A stretch of 64,000 nucleotides of DNA from Oligoflexus sp. Its GTDB lineage: Bacteria > Bdellovibrionota_B > Oligoflexia > Oligoflexales > Oligoflexaceae. Position numbers and translations under genes: made by a program. Under the pieces are notes generated by a model. The model was not told where the DNA came from. It saw only the letters and a program-made list of their open reading frames with translations, and did no database searches. This document shows, piece after piece, positions 8,515 through 18,281 of the stretch. The stretch spans positions 1 to 64,000 of the forward strand of contig JACMPP010000093.1 of NCBI GenBank assembly GCA_014377445.1, in the 5' to 3' direction. Position 1 is the first letter of the stretch; the number at the start of each line of letters is the position of its first letter.

Positions 8515-9504
8515 TCATTCGAAATAAGGAATTTTCTGGCCTGGACCTGCTGACATTACTTTTTCGCCGCGTAGCTTTTCAGCAACGACGAGATATGTAT
8601 CGGCGAGTTCAACGATGTTTTTCACCGGGACATGCGGGACATCACCGTGCCCACTGAAGTTCTGCGAGAGCAGGTAACGACGAACGGTTTCTTTGTCGAG
8701 CATCTCAGGGGCTTCGCCTTTGGCAAGGCGCGCCGCGTAGGTCTCACGGACCCAAAGACGCGAACTGTCGGGAGTATGGATTTCGTCGATGACAGAGATT
8801 TGACCCGAGGAATCGCGCCCAAATTCATATTTGGTGTCGACGAGGATCCAGCCTTTTTCGGCGTAAACCTCTTGCCCGAAAGCAAAGAGACGAAGAGCCA
8901 TTGCGGAAATCTCTTTCCACTCGGCGGCTGTGACAGTCCCGCGGGAAATCAATTCCTCGGGACTCACATCCTCATCGTGCTCGTAAGCGGCGGCCTTGGT
9001 CGTCGGAGTGATGATAGCCGTTGGCAAAGGACGGAATTCCTGAAGACCTTCGCCTAATTTCGCACCGCAGAACTCACGAACGCCCTTTGCATAGGCACGC
9101 GCCATGCTACCGGCCATGTAACCGCGAACGATGACTTCCACTTTGAACGGCTCACAGGCCTTGCAGCGCAAAACGCGTTCATGGGGGCGATCGATGTAAT
9201 GGGTGGGCACGACCTTTTTTGCGGCCTTGAGCCAGAATTCAGAAAGGTCAGCGAGAATCACGCCTTTGTAAGGCACCATTCCCACAAAACGATCGAAAGC
9301 GGACAGGCGGTCGCTATGAAAAATTAAGAGCTCGTCGTTCTTGCCTACAAGCTCTCTGACTTTTCCTGCGTAGACTTTGCGGCCTAGCTTTGTGTAATGG
9401 GACTTTTCTTCGTCGGAGAGCCCCGTGTACGAGTGTTTCGCAAGGGCATCATCAGCTACAGGCTCATTGGTAATTTCTTTGAGATAATCGGAAATTGCCT
9501 TCAT
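8515..9504 (-). CDS. purC: SAICAR synthase (purine biosynthesis)
   Basis: Phosphoribosylaminoimidazole-succinocarboxamide synthase joins aspartate to CAIR using ATP in purine synthesis. The 329-residue protein belongs to the longer form (~300 residues) rather than the ~240-residue form. Motifs include RKVYAGKVRELV, FHSDRLSAFDR, EVIVRGYMAGSMARAY, TPTTKAA and GWILVDTKYEFG with VIDEIHTPDSSR. ATG follows GGGAGACGCG. It follows rodA by 38 bases containing a perfect palindrome, so it probably sits at the end of the shape operon. Confidence 0.95.
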   Translation of the reverse strand: MKAISDYLKEITNEPVADDALAKHSYTGLSDEEKSHYTKLGRKVYAGKVRELVGKNDELLIFHSDRLSAFDRFVGMVPYKGVILADLSEFWLKAAKKVVPTHYIDRPHERVLRCKACEPFKVEVIVRGYMAGSMARAYAKGVREFCGAKLGEGLQEFRPLPTAIITPTTKAAAYEHDEDVSPEELISRGTVTAAEWKEISAMALRLFAFGQEVYAEKGWILVDTKYEFGRDSSGQISVIDEIHTPDSSRLWVRETYAARLAKGEAPEMLDKETVRRYLLSQNFSGHGDVPHVPVKNIVELADTYLVVAEKLRGEKVMSAGPGQKIPYFE

Positions 9505-9516
9505 CGCGTCTCCCAG

Positions 9517-9538
9517 GATTGATCTCGGGAGATCAATC
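9517..9538 (-). promoter_or_regulatory. Palindrome between rodA and purC
   Basis: GATTGATCTC and its exact inverse flank two G residues, giving 10-bp arms. No T run follows, so it is not a plain terminator. It could be a regulator site for purC or an RNA processing hairpin that separates shape genes from purC. Confidence 0.5.
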
Positions 9539-9542
9539 GGTA

Positions 9543-10691
9543 TTAGTTGCGTTTGCTAACCCCAGAGTTACTGCGATTGACTGATATCAAAAGACCGAGA
9601 GAAATACAAACCGTTAACATCGCCGAGCTACCAAAGGAGAAGAATGGCAAAGGAATTCCCACGACAGGGAAGATCCCCATGACCATGGATACATTGATGG
9701 CGAATTCCAGAAAGATCAGCGAGCCCACGCCGACCGCAACAAGGGAAGCGAAGGTATCCTTGGAGTGACGGGCGATATCGAGCGCAATATAGGTAATAAA
9801 GGCAAACACAGTAAAAATGACCACGCTCCCCCAGAATCCATGTTCTTCAGCAAAAACCGAGAAGATAAAGTCGGTGTGACGCTCAGGAAGAAAGCGAAGG
9901 TGAGCCTGGGTCCCCTGCGTAAAGCCTTTCCCAAAGACCCCGCCGCTTCCCACCGCAATCAATGACTGCAACGCATGGTAGCCCGAGTTCTGAGGATCGA
10001 GTTCGGGATTCAGGGCGTTCAATACGCGAAGCTTCTGGTAGGGCATCAGGAAGATGTTCCAGAGCAGAGCGGCGACGATGGGAACCGAAAGAAAGACCAG
10101 ACCAATACTGCGCAAATTGATGCGAATGAATGAGAGCATGCAGATCGCGATGAGGCCGCAAACACCGGCTGTCCCGAAGTCGGGCTGGGCAAAAATCAGC
10201 ACGAAGACCACGCCAACCGTAGCCGCAAGAGGGAGTAAATCCCTTATCGTATAAGGGGCGTCCTGCCGGTTCGATGAGAAGAAGCGGGCCACAGTCAGAA
10301 CCACGGCAAGCTTCGCCATTTCCGAGGGCTGAAAGCTAATGGGTCCTAACGAAATCCAGCGCTGGGCCCCACCCGCCACCCGACCGGTAAACAGGACGAT
10401 GAGCAAAAGGGCAGCCACCACCCCCAGGAACCAGTAGGCATAGGCATTGACCTGACGGATCGGAATCACCCAACCGAATAAGACAAAAGCCGAGAGCGTG
10501 ATCGCCAGGTTCTTCACCTGCGAGGCAAAGTAACCTGCACCGAGGCTCGCACTATAGAGATTGATGAGACCCATCGTGAGAAGGGCCACAAAAAGCGTAC
10601 AGAGAAGGGTGATCTGAGGGCTTCGCGGCCGCTTGAGATCACCTTCCGGAAGGAGAAAAACGCCTTCAGTTTGCTTTTTCCTGTTTGCCAT
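9543..10691 (-). CDS. rodA: Rod-shape peptidoglycan glycosyltransferase RodA
   Basis: RodA is the SEDS-family polymerase of the elongasome. It extends glycan chains from lipid II in the inner membrane together with PBP2. The 382-residue protein has about ten membrane helices and the family signatures GGAQRWISLGPISFQPSEMA, FAQPDFGTAG, FLPERHTDFIFSVFAEE and GIPLPFFSFG. Its ATG overlaps the end of mrdA by 26 bases, implying coupled expression, with AAGGATGAGATAA as ribosome site. Confidence 0.95.
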   Translation of the reverse strand: MANRKKQTEGVFLLPEGDLKRPRSPQITLLCTLFVALLTMGLINLYSASLGAGYFASQVKNLAITLSAFVLFGWVIPIRQVNAYAYWFLGVVAALLLIVLFTGRVAGGAQRWISLGPISFQPSEMAKLAVVLTVARFFSSNRQDAPYTIRDLLPLAATVGVVFVLIFAQPDFGTAGVCGLIAICMLSFIRINLRSIGLVFLSVPIVAALLWNIFLMPYQKLRVLNALNPELDPQNSGYHALQSLIAVGSGGVFGKGFTQGTQAHLRFLPERHTDFIFSVFAEEHGFWGSVVIFTVFAFITYIALDIARHSKDTFASLVAVGVGSLIFLEFAINVSMVMGIFPVVGIPLPFFSFGSSAMLTVCISLGLLISVNRSNSGVSKRN

Positions 10692-12591
10692 TTATCTCAT
10701 CCTTGTTTTGAGCCTGGGCACTCGCCGCACGTTCGCGCTTCAATTGCCAATAGCGAGCGATGATTTTGCCGGCGACCGGCGCGGCGGATTTACCGCCACC
10801 GCCCACGATATCGTTCTGGCTAACGACCGCGATGGCGATCTCAGCATTTTCAGTGGGGGAAAAAGCGGTGAACATCGCATGTTCTTTCCAGTACGAACTC
10901 ACGTCCGATCCTGGTTTGTTGGTGTTCTTTTTCAAGCTGACGACCTGCACCGAACCCGATTTACCCGCGACCGTCACACCTTCAACAGCCGCGTTTTTAC
11001 CCGTTCCGCCCGGCTCCATGACAACGGCCTGAAGCGCAGCACGAACCATGGCGAAAGTCTTTGGGCTGACTTCCTTCACGTCACGAATCAGTTCGGGATG
11101 ATGTTCGTAAATCGTTTCCCCCACATGATTAGTGACTTTATTCACGTAGTAGGGCTTCCACAATTTCCCGCCGTTGGCTATGGTCGCATAGAGGTTGGCC
11201 ATCTGCATCGGGGTGATCAAGTCATAACCCTGACCGATCGAAATGTTCGGCGTATCCCCACCCGCCCATGGCAGGCGATAGGTCAGCATCTTCCAGGCCG
11301 AGGTTGGAATAAGACCTGGTTTTTCCATGTTCAAAGCCACACCCAGCTTCTCGCCCAAACCAAAGGCCTTGGCATAACGCGCGATGCGATCGACACCCAG
11401 TTCAATACCGACCTGATAGAAGTACACATCGCAGGATTTGAGCATAGCCTTCGCCATGTTCACTGTGCCGTGACCTTTTCTATCATGGCAGTAGAAGCGT
11501 CGATTCCCGAGGGTATAAAAGCCTGGGCAGTACACCGTGCGATTTTCGTCGATGACATGCTCTTCAAGGCCGGCCATCGCCACGACGCTTTTATAAACCG
11601 AACCGGGAGGAAATTCGCCGCCGCTGGTTTTATCGAGCAAAGGCTTAAATGGGTTCTCGATGAGTTCGCGCCAGTCTTCGGGCGATACGCCCTGCTGCAT
11701 CATCTTGGGGTCAAAACCGGGCTCACTAACAGCCGCGAGGACTTCACCGGTTTGAGGATTGAGGACGACTACCGCACCATTCTTACCGGCAAAGGCGGCT
11801 TTCGTGGCTTTTTGGAGCTCGTAATCGATCGTCAGTTCGAGGTCAGCACCGGGCTTGGAAGGAACGTTTGGAAGGGAAAAACCCGTCTCTTCCAAACCCT
11901 GACTCTGACGACCGAAGGCATCGACCTGGATCAGTCGATAGCCGCGCTGGCCGCGAAGATATTTCTCCCAACGCAATTCAATCCCCTGCTTCCCGACAAG
12001 GTCGCCGAGGAGATAGGGGTTTTCCTGGCTGGTGACGTTGAGGGTGTCGAGGGCCTCCGGATCGATCTCCTTCAGATAACCGAGAAGGTGCGGAGGCACT
12101 TCAGGGCCATAATCACGACGCGGGGCGACGCGAACTTCGATACCGGGTAGAAAAATCTTGTTCGCTTCAATGATCGAAACTTCGTGCTGGGAAAGATCGC
12201 GTTTTAAGGCGACCGGCAGAAACTTTGGTTGGCTTTGCGCCATTTCCAATCGCGCTTCGAAGCGGGTGACGGGAACGTGCAAAAGGCGCGAGATGATCTT
12301 GAAGGTCGTATCTTTATCTGCAACATACTGCGGAATGTAAACCAGGTCGTAGAACGGGCGGTTGCCCAAGACGACTTCCCCGTTGCGATCGAAAATGATT
12401 CCGCGCGGAGCGGGAATTTCAATCTTCCGCACGCGGTTGCGCTCGGAAACCTCACGATAGTAATCGCCTTTATAAATCTGAATATACCAGAGGCGCAGGA
12501 GCAAGCCCGAAATCGCGACGAGCAGGACGATACTGGCCCACATAAATCGGGATTCAACGAGCAAACTCTCTTGTTTATGAATACGGGTCAT
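10666..12591 (-). CDS. mrdA: Penicillin-binding protein 2
   Basis: PBP2 is the class B transpeptidase that crosslinks peptidoglycan made by RodA during elongation. The 641-residue protein has an N-terminal anchor (WASIVLLVAISGLLLRLWYI), the dimerisation region with PAPRGIIFDRNG, and a transpeptidase domain with the Ser nucleophile in SVYK, SCD as second motif and KSG as third. ATG 12591 overlaps the mreD stop by four bases (ATGA) and follows GAGGAG; an open frame upstream to 12627 lies inside mreD. The C-terminal tail after the domain is short and charged. Confidence 0.95.
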   Translation of the reverse strand: MTRIHKQESLLVESRFMWASIVLLVAISGLLLRLWYIQIYKGDYYREVSERNRVRKIEIPAPRGIIFDRNGEVVLGNRPFYDLVYIPQYVADKDTTFKIISRLLHVPVTRFEARLEMAQSQPKFLPVALKRDLSQHEVSIIEANKIFLPGIEVRVAPRRDYGPEVPPHLLGYLKEIDPEALDTLNVTSQENPYLLGDLVGKQGIELRWEKYLRGQRGYRLIQVDAFGRQSQGLEETGFSLPNVPSKPGADLELTIDYELQKATKAAFAGKNGAVVVLNPQTGEVLAAVSEPGFDPKMMQQGVSPEDWRELIENPFKPLLDKTSGGEFPPGSVYKSVVAMAGLEEHVIDENRTVYCPGFYTLGNRRFYCHDRKGHGTVNMAKAMLKSCDVYFYQVGIELGVDRIARYAKAFGLGEKLGVALNMEKPGLIPTSAWKMLTYRLPWAGGDTPNISIGQGYDLITPMQMANLYATIANGGKLWKPYYVNKVTNHVGETIYEHHPELIRDVKEVSPKTFAMVRAALQAVVMEPGGTGKNAAVEGVTVAGKSGSVQVVSLKKNTNKPGSDVSSYWKEHAMFTAFSPTENAEIAIAVVSQNDIVGGGGKSAAPVAGKIIARYWQLKRERAASAQAQNKDEINGKQEKAN

Positions 12592-13157
12592 TGGGGTACT
12601 GGCTCCTCTGCATCGATGCGCATCCACTCACGGGAGAGGACCATGCCGAACATTGTCGCGACGAAGACCTTCAGGGCCTGTTGAACGATGAAGCTTGGGC
12701 TGAAGGTCCAAGTGTCGTGCAAAAAGCTTAAAACAAAGGTTTCGAAGAGCACGATCCAAAGCGCGGACAATACGTAGGACACGATCCAGGGCGTACGATA
12801 TCGCCAGGACAGAGCCGGACGGATTTGAAAGAAGATATTGATCATGATCCAGTAGGCGCAAAGGTAAATGCCACGTGGAACGGCAAGTTTGGTTTCGAGG
12901 GTAAAAGCCGCGACCATCGCGAGTATGGTGGCCTGGGTCGGTCTTTGACGAACCGCGCTCACGACGATCCAAGGCGTTATCAGATCAAAAACACCCCCTG
13001 AACCAAAGATTGTAGGGAGAACTGTCGTTTGGAAAAAGACGATGACGAGCACGAAGGCGATGTCTTTGGGCAAGGCACCCGTGTTAGGACGAGGGCGCCA
13101 TCCTCTAAGAGCTTCTTTCCAGGTCCACCATCCGTCGCGTCTGAGTAGGCTATCCAT
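12588..13157 (-). CDS. mreD: Rod-shape protein MreD
   Basis: MreD is a small inner-membrane protein that works with MreC and RodA in the elongasome. The 189-residue protein has about five membrane helices, with the family-like stretch VPRGIYLCAYWIMINIFFQ. It has an extended N-terminal tail of ~30 residues (tryptophan- and arginine-rich) before the first helix, longer than usual. It begins three bases after the mreC stop, with GGTGGA as ribosome site, and its stop overlaps mrdA. Confidence 0.9.
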   Translation of the reverse strand: MDSLLRRDGWWTWKEALRGWRPRPNTGALPKDIAFVLVIVFFQTTVLPTIFGSGGVFDLITPWIVVSAVRQRPTQATILAMVAAFTLETKLAVPRGIYLCAYWIMINIFFQIRPALSWRYRTPWIVSYVLSALWIVLFETFVLSFLHDTWTFSPSFIVQQALKVFVATMFGMVLSREWMRIDAEEPVPQ

Positions 13158-13160
13158 GGA

Positions 13161-14054
13161 TTATCCACCCGCCTGTTCGTTGTCGCTAAAGGGCTTGTTG
13201 AGCCAGTCTTCGCCTGCTGTTTCCATGATCTTCTGCAGTTCTTTATCATGGTTTTCGAGGACGATGACTTCTTCGATGCGATCAAAATTGACCCAGGGCT
13301 CGACGGTGATCGTTTGGGAAATATTGTCGGATTCATAGGCAATACGAATCACTTTACCGATCGGCAGACCCTTGCTGAAACCGCCGATAATACCCGATGT
13401 CACGAGAGTGTCGCCAATCCGCACTTCAACCCGGCGATTGAGCTTGATCACGGCATCGTTGTCCGCACCTTTCAGCACACCGCGAATACGGGTTCTTTGC
13501 AGCAAAATATCGATGTTGAAGTTGGTATCGATGAGAAGATGGACATCCGCGAATTTCAATCCGGAGCGAATCACGCGGCCAACAACACCTTCGGCGGTCA
13601 CGACTGGCATTCCAACCTGGACACCATCGGATTTGCCTTTGCTGATCCGCATCGTTTTAAAACTGGGATAAGCCTGCGAACCCACCATCTCAGCCACGAT
13701 ATGCGTGCCCTTAAAGTGGTCAGCAAAACCGAAGAGTGAACGCAAACGCTGAATCTCGTTCTGTTTCTCTTCGTAATCAAGCTGTTGGCTCTTGAGTACA
13801 GAAATTTCTTTGACCAGACGGGTATTCGTTTCCGAAACGCGTGTGAGATCGATGTAATGATTCCAAACGCCCGAAATCAAACGTGTACTGGAGTCCCAGA
13901 CATATTCGAAAGGATAGAGGATTTCTTGAAAGAATAGAGTGCCGTGCGAAGAACTGACCCAGGGATGAAGGGTCGAGGACAGGAAGACAAAAGGTGACAG
14001 CAAGGAAGCAACGAGAATCACTCTCCAGAATATCTTTGCCTTGCTACGAGCCAT
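13161..14054 (-). CDS. mreC: Rod-shape protein MreC
   Basis: MreC is the periplasmic scaffold that activates PBP2 and RodA. The 297-residue protein has an N-terminal membrane anchor, a coiled coil around residues 80-105, and two beta domains containing KSDGVQVGMPVVTAEGVVGR and DTLVTSGIIGGFSKGLPIG, both hallmarks of the family. The ATG lies 185 bases from mreB. The order mreC-mreD-mrdA-rodA is the classic one, with overlapping or touching genes. Confidence 0.95.
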   Translation of the reverse strand: MARSKAKIFWRVILVASLLSPFVFLSSTLHPWVSSSHGTLFFQEILYPFEYVWDSSTRLISGVWNHYIDLTRVSETNTRLVKEISVLKSQQLDYEEKQNEIQRLRSLFGFADHFKGTHIVAEMVGSQAYPSFKTMRISKGKSDGVQVGMPVVTAEGVVGRVIRSGLKFADVHLLIDTNFNIDILLQRTRIRGVLKGADNDAVIKLNRRVEVRIGDTLVTSGIIGGFSKGLPIGKVIRIAYESDNISQTITVEPWVNFDRIEEVIVLENHDKELQKIMETAGEDWLNKPFSDNEQAGG

Positions 14055-14168
14055 ACGCAGTTCGCCTTATGCCAGTGGAATTCTTTATTTGATCCGAGGA
14101 CTCACCTAAACAGGTAAATCCTCCTTTCAACAAACATAGCATGGGATCAAATTGAACGAAAATAAAAG

Positions 14169-14182
14169 CCTGTGATCACAGG
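14169..14182 (-). terminator. Likely terminator after mreB
   Basis: CCTGTGATCACAGG is a perfect 14-base palindrome. On the minus strand it is followed by CTTTTATTTT, 58 bases beyond the mreB stop. It could stop or weaken transcription into mreC. The stem is short, so read-through is likely. Confidence 0.55.
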
Positions 14183-14239
14183 AAGCAGGAAGTAAAGAGA
14201 GGGAACCCCGAGACCTAAATCACGAGGCCAACAGTCTTC

Positions 14240-15337
<1,098 letters not shown>

Positions 15338-15566
15338 CTAAGCTCCAAACGAAGAGTTGCCTTGCCTTTAAAAAAAACAGCCCTGTCGCCGGCTGGGGAC
15401 CGAGTTGCCCCATCTCAGAAAGTCTGATCTTAACGGACGCTCATCAAATCGTGTATTCACCACTTAACGGACGCCACGAGAATATGGTAGAACATTCCTT
15501 TTCGTGCGTTATACTTTTGGTCGACATGTCAATAAGATATTTTTGTGCCAGTTGAAGGGGTAGTGG

Positions 15567-17186
15567 ATGTTTAAGTGGAGAAAAACTGCGGATCTGGACG
15601 CCAAGAGCGTCGCTAACAATTGGATCACGTACGTTATCCTTGGTACGGTTATCATCACGATGGCGTTTTTCGGTGTGTGTAGTCCCAGAAATGGTGGCGA
15701 AAGCGGATTTATGCTGCCCAGTGGGACTGCGGCCAAAGTTGACGGAGAGAAGATCGGATCGCTCGAATTCCGTCGTTCTTACATTCAGTACAGCAGCCAG
15801 CTTGAGAAACAGTACAAAGACAAATTTGATGCTGTCGCTCTAGGCGTTGCCCCCCAAGTACTCAATGGCTTGGTACAGAAACTGGCCATCTACAAAGAAG
15901 CGAACAAAAATGGTATAGCCGCCACCGAAGACGAAGTCACCAAGGTCATCATCGATGGCAAGTACTTCAACGGCGAAAACGGCAAGTTTGACCCCAAACT
16001 CTTCGAAATGTATTTGCGTAATAACGGCCATACTGAGGCTAGTTTTACGGAAGACCTTCGCCGCGACATCGTGAACCAAAAGTTCCGTTCGTTCATCGCC
16101 GAAACTTCCAGAGCCTCTAGCAAAATTGCTGAGCTGAACTATCTCCTCGACGAGTCCAAAATCGACGTTGAGTACCTTCGCCTCGACCCGAACAGCTTCC
16201 CTGTAACCATCGCCCCTGCTGATGTTGACAAGTTCCTTGCTGGCGCGGACGCGAAGAAGGCTCAAGAGTATTACGATCAAAACAAAACTGAGTTTAACAA
16301 AGAAGCTCAGGTCAAAGCCCGTCACATTCTAATCTCGTTCAAAGGATCCCGCAGTGCTTCCGCTGAAGGCGCAGCCCGCAGCAAAGAAGATGCTAAGGCC
16401 CTCGCGACCAAAATTGCTGGCGAAGTGAAGAAACCCGGCGCGGACTTTGCGGCCCTCGCTTCGAAGTACACGGATGAAGCCAGCGGCAAGGCCAAAGGCG
16501 GTGATCTTGGATTCTTTAAGAAAGAACAGATGGTTAAAGAGTTTGCAGACGTAGCTTTTGCCATGAAAGCTGGTCAAATCAGCAATCCGGTAGAATCCCC
16601 ATTCGGCTACCACATCATCCGAGTGGATACGGTTCAAGAAGCTAAGGCGACCACCTTCGAAGAAGCCAAACGCGGCATAGCTGAAAAACTTATCGCAAAA
16701 GAACGCCGTCCTCAGTTGATGACAGAAAAACTGAAGACGATCGTCGCCGACCTTAAAGCTGGCAAAGACGACTCGGCGGCTCTCGGCCTTAGCTGGAAGA
16801 CAACGGGTCCTTTTGCAGTGGGCGCTCGCTTTATTCCGGGTATTGGCCCAGACAAAGAGGCTCTCAAGGCGGTTGCGACTCTCAAGACTCCGGGCCAGCT
16901 CCATGCTGATGCTCTGGACATCTCAGGCGTCAAGTACATCGTACGTCTCAAATCACGACAAGAGGCTGATCTGAAGAACCTCACGCCTGAGAAACGCGAT
17001 GAGTTGGTTGAATCCAGCAAGTATATGGAAGGCTACTCGCTGTACAACACGATTGGCGAAGAGATCGCGAAGCGTTATGACCGCGAAGGCAAAATCTATA
17101 AAAACCCTGAATTCCTAGCCTACGATAAGACGCTTCACGGCAACAAGTCGAGTGGCGGCAGCGCACCCGTAGATGATGGCGAATAA
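15567..17186 (+). CDS. PpiD/SurA-like periplasmic peptidyl-prolyl isomerase
   Basis: This 539-residue membrane-anchored chaperone helps fold proteins leaving the Sec channel. One helix (ITYVILGTVIITMAFFGVC, about residues 21-39) is followed by a SurA_N_3-like alpha domain. A parvulin domain (about 250-355) has KARHILISFKG, KAKGGDLGFF and SPFGYHIIRVD. A C-terminal helical region follows. The layout matches PpiD with a single parvulin domain. GAAGGGGTAG precedes the ATG. It is transcribed divergently from mreB with 292 bases between them. Confidence 0.88.
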   Translation: MFKWRKTADLDAKSVANNWITYVILGTVIITMAFFGVCSPRNGGESGFMLPSGTAAKVDGEKIGSLEFRRSYIQYSSQLEKQYKDKFDAVALGVAPQVLNGLVQKLAIYKEANKNGIAATEDEVTKVIIDGKYFNGENGKFDPKLFEMYLRNNGHTEASFTEDLRRDIVNQKFRSFIAETSRASSKIAELNYLLDESKIDVEYLRLDPNSFPVTIAPADVDKFLAGADAKKAQEYYDQNKTEFNKEAQVKARHILISFKGSRSASAEGAARSKEDAKALATKIAGEVKKPGADFAALASKYTDEASGKAKGGDLGFFKKEQMVKEFADVAFAMKAGQISNPVESPFGYHIIRVDTVQEAKATTFEEAKRGIAEKLIAKERRPQLMTEKLKTIVADLKAGKDDSAALGLSWKTTGPFAVGARFIPGIGPDKEALKAVATLKTPGQLHADALDISGVKYIVRLKSRQEADLKNLTPEKRDELVESSKYMEGYSLYNTIGEEIAKRYDREGKIYKNPEFLAYDKTLHGNKSSGGSAPVDDGE

Positions 17187-17273
17187 ATTCGCCACCCATT
17201 AGGTCCCAGGAACTCTGCTATTCTTGAACTTATCATGAATACGCAGAGTTTCCTTTTTTTGGAGCCTTTTCGC

Positions 17274-18149
17274 ATGACAAGAGCATTGATCGTCCGTAAG
17301 CCTACAAATCTCGAGCAGCATCAAACGTTGGAGGCCAACTATAAGGTCAAGGCTCCGGTGGACGACAGCTATCGTCATTTCCTGGAGAAGGCGCACGAGG
17401 AGCATTGCTATAGCCTGGAAGTGCTGAGGACGTCGTTGACGACTCATGGGATCAACTTCTGCGAAGTGCAGGCGGGCGAGGCGAAGCCCGATCAGAAGTT
17501 TGATTGTGTTATCGCCTTGGGCGGCGACGGCACTCTGATTACTTCGAGTTATTATATCACCGACAACACGCCGCTGATCGGGATTCGTTCCTCGTCGGCG
17601 AGTGTGGGGTTTCTTTGCGCAGGGGATCATGCGCATATTCCCGGGATTATTGAGGCGTTTCAGTCGAATCAGCTACGGTTTACCGATAGGCATCGGTTTA
17701 AGGCAAATGTGCATCGCCGCGATGGGACTATTGAAACATCGAATATCGCAGCGCTGAATGATTTTCTGTTTGCGGCGGCCACGCCTGCTGCGACGACTCG
17801 ATATAAGATCAGCTTTCGCGATCGGGTGGAGACCCATAAGTCCAGTGGGGTTTGGGTCGCGACCGCGACGGGGAGTACAGCGGCTATTGGAGCGGCTGGG
17901 GGGACTTTTATGGGTCCTGCGGATAGGCACTTTCAGTTTTTGGTTCGAGAGCTTTATCAGAAGAGTGAAGAGGGCCTGTTGTTGAGTCAGGGGTTCTGTG
18001 ACACTGAGAAGGAAAAGTTCTGGATTGAGAATCAGTCGCCGGAGGCGATCGTGGCTCTTGATGGCGAGAAGCTGGTGATGAAGATTGGGTTTGGGGAGAA
18101 ACTGACGTTTACTCTGGCGAGTCCGCTTCGTGTGGCGAATCCGTTTTGA
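17274..18149 (+). CDS. NAD kinase
   Basis: This 291-residue protein phosphorylates NAD+ to NADP+. It carries the diagnostic GGDGT loop (VIALGGDGTLITSS), ALNDFLFA in place of the usual NE/D motif, and ATGSTAAIGAAGG for the nucleotide. It resembles the divergent eukaryote- or Bdellovibrio-like branch more than classic NadK. ATG 17274 was chosen because GGAG precedes it; the frame also opens at 17235. It ends 38 bases before a very long hairpin. Lipid kinase is less likely because of the TGSTA motif. Confidence 0.8.
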   Translation: MTRALIVRKPTNLEQHQTLEANYKVKAPVDDSYRHFLEKAHEEHCYSLEVLRTSLTTHGINFCEVQAGEAKPDQKFDCVIALGGDGTLITSSYYITDNTPLIGIRSSSASVGFLCAGDHAHIPGIIEAFQSNQLRFTDRHRFKANVHRRDGTIETSNIAALNDFLFAAATPAATTRYKISFRDRVETHKSSGVWVATATGSTAAIGAAGGTFMGPADRHFQFLVRELYQKSEEGLLLSQGFCDTEKEKFWIENQSPEAIVALDGEKLVMKIGFGEKLTFTLASPLRVANPF

Positions 18150-18186
18150 CAGTTACTATTCGTAAACTTGTGCAAAGTTAATGGTT

Positions 18187-18270
18187 TGTGGAGCCAGTTC
18201 TTTGGCGAAGGGCAGTGCGCTTCAACCCCGCTGGAGGCGCACTGCCCTTCGCCAAAGAACTGGCTCCACA
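18187..18270. terminator. 34-bp perfect hairpin between convergent genes
   Basis: Bases 18187-18220 and 18237-18270 are exact inverted repeats of 34 bases around a 16-base loop. It sits between the NAD kinase stop (18149) and the acyl-CoA dehydrogenase stop (18282). There is no T run, so it would work as a strong RNA stem or bidirectional barrier, or it may be a mobile repeat unit (MITE or REP-like). Confidence 0.7.
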
Positions 18271-18281
18271 TAGAAGCATTA

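Noticed and set aside
10633-12150. 505-codon plus-strand frame
   Set aside because: It lies wholly opposite mrdA, which has all PBP2 motifs; the plus reading has no family sense.
17199-17636. 145-codon minus-strand frame
   Set aside because: Opposite the NAD kinase start; no support.
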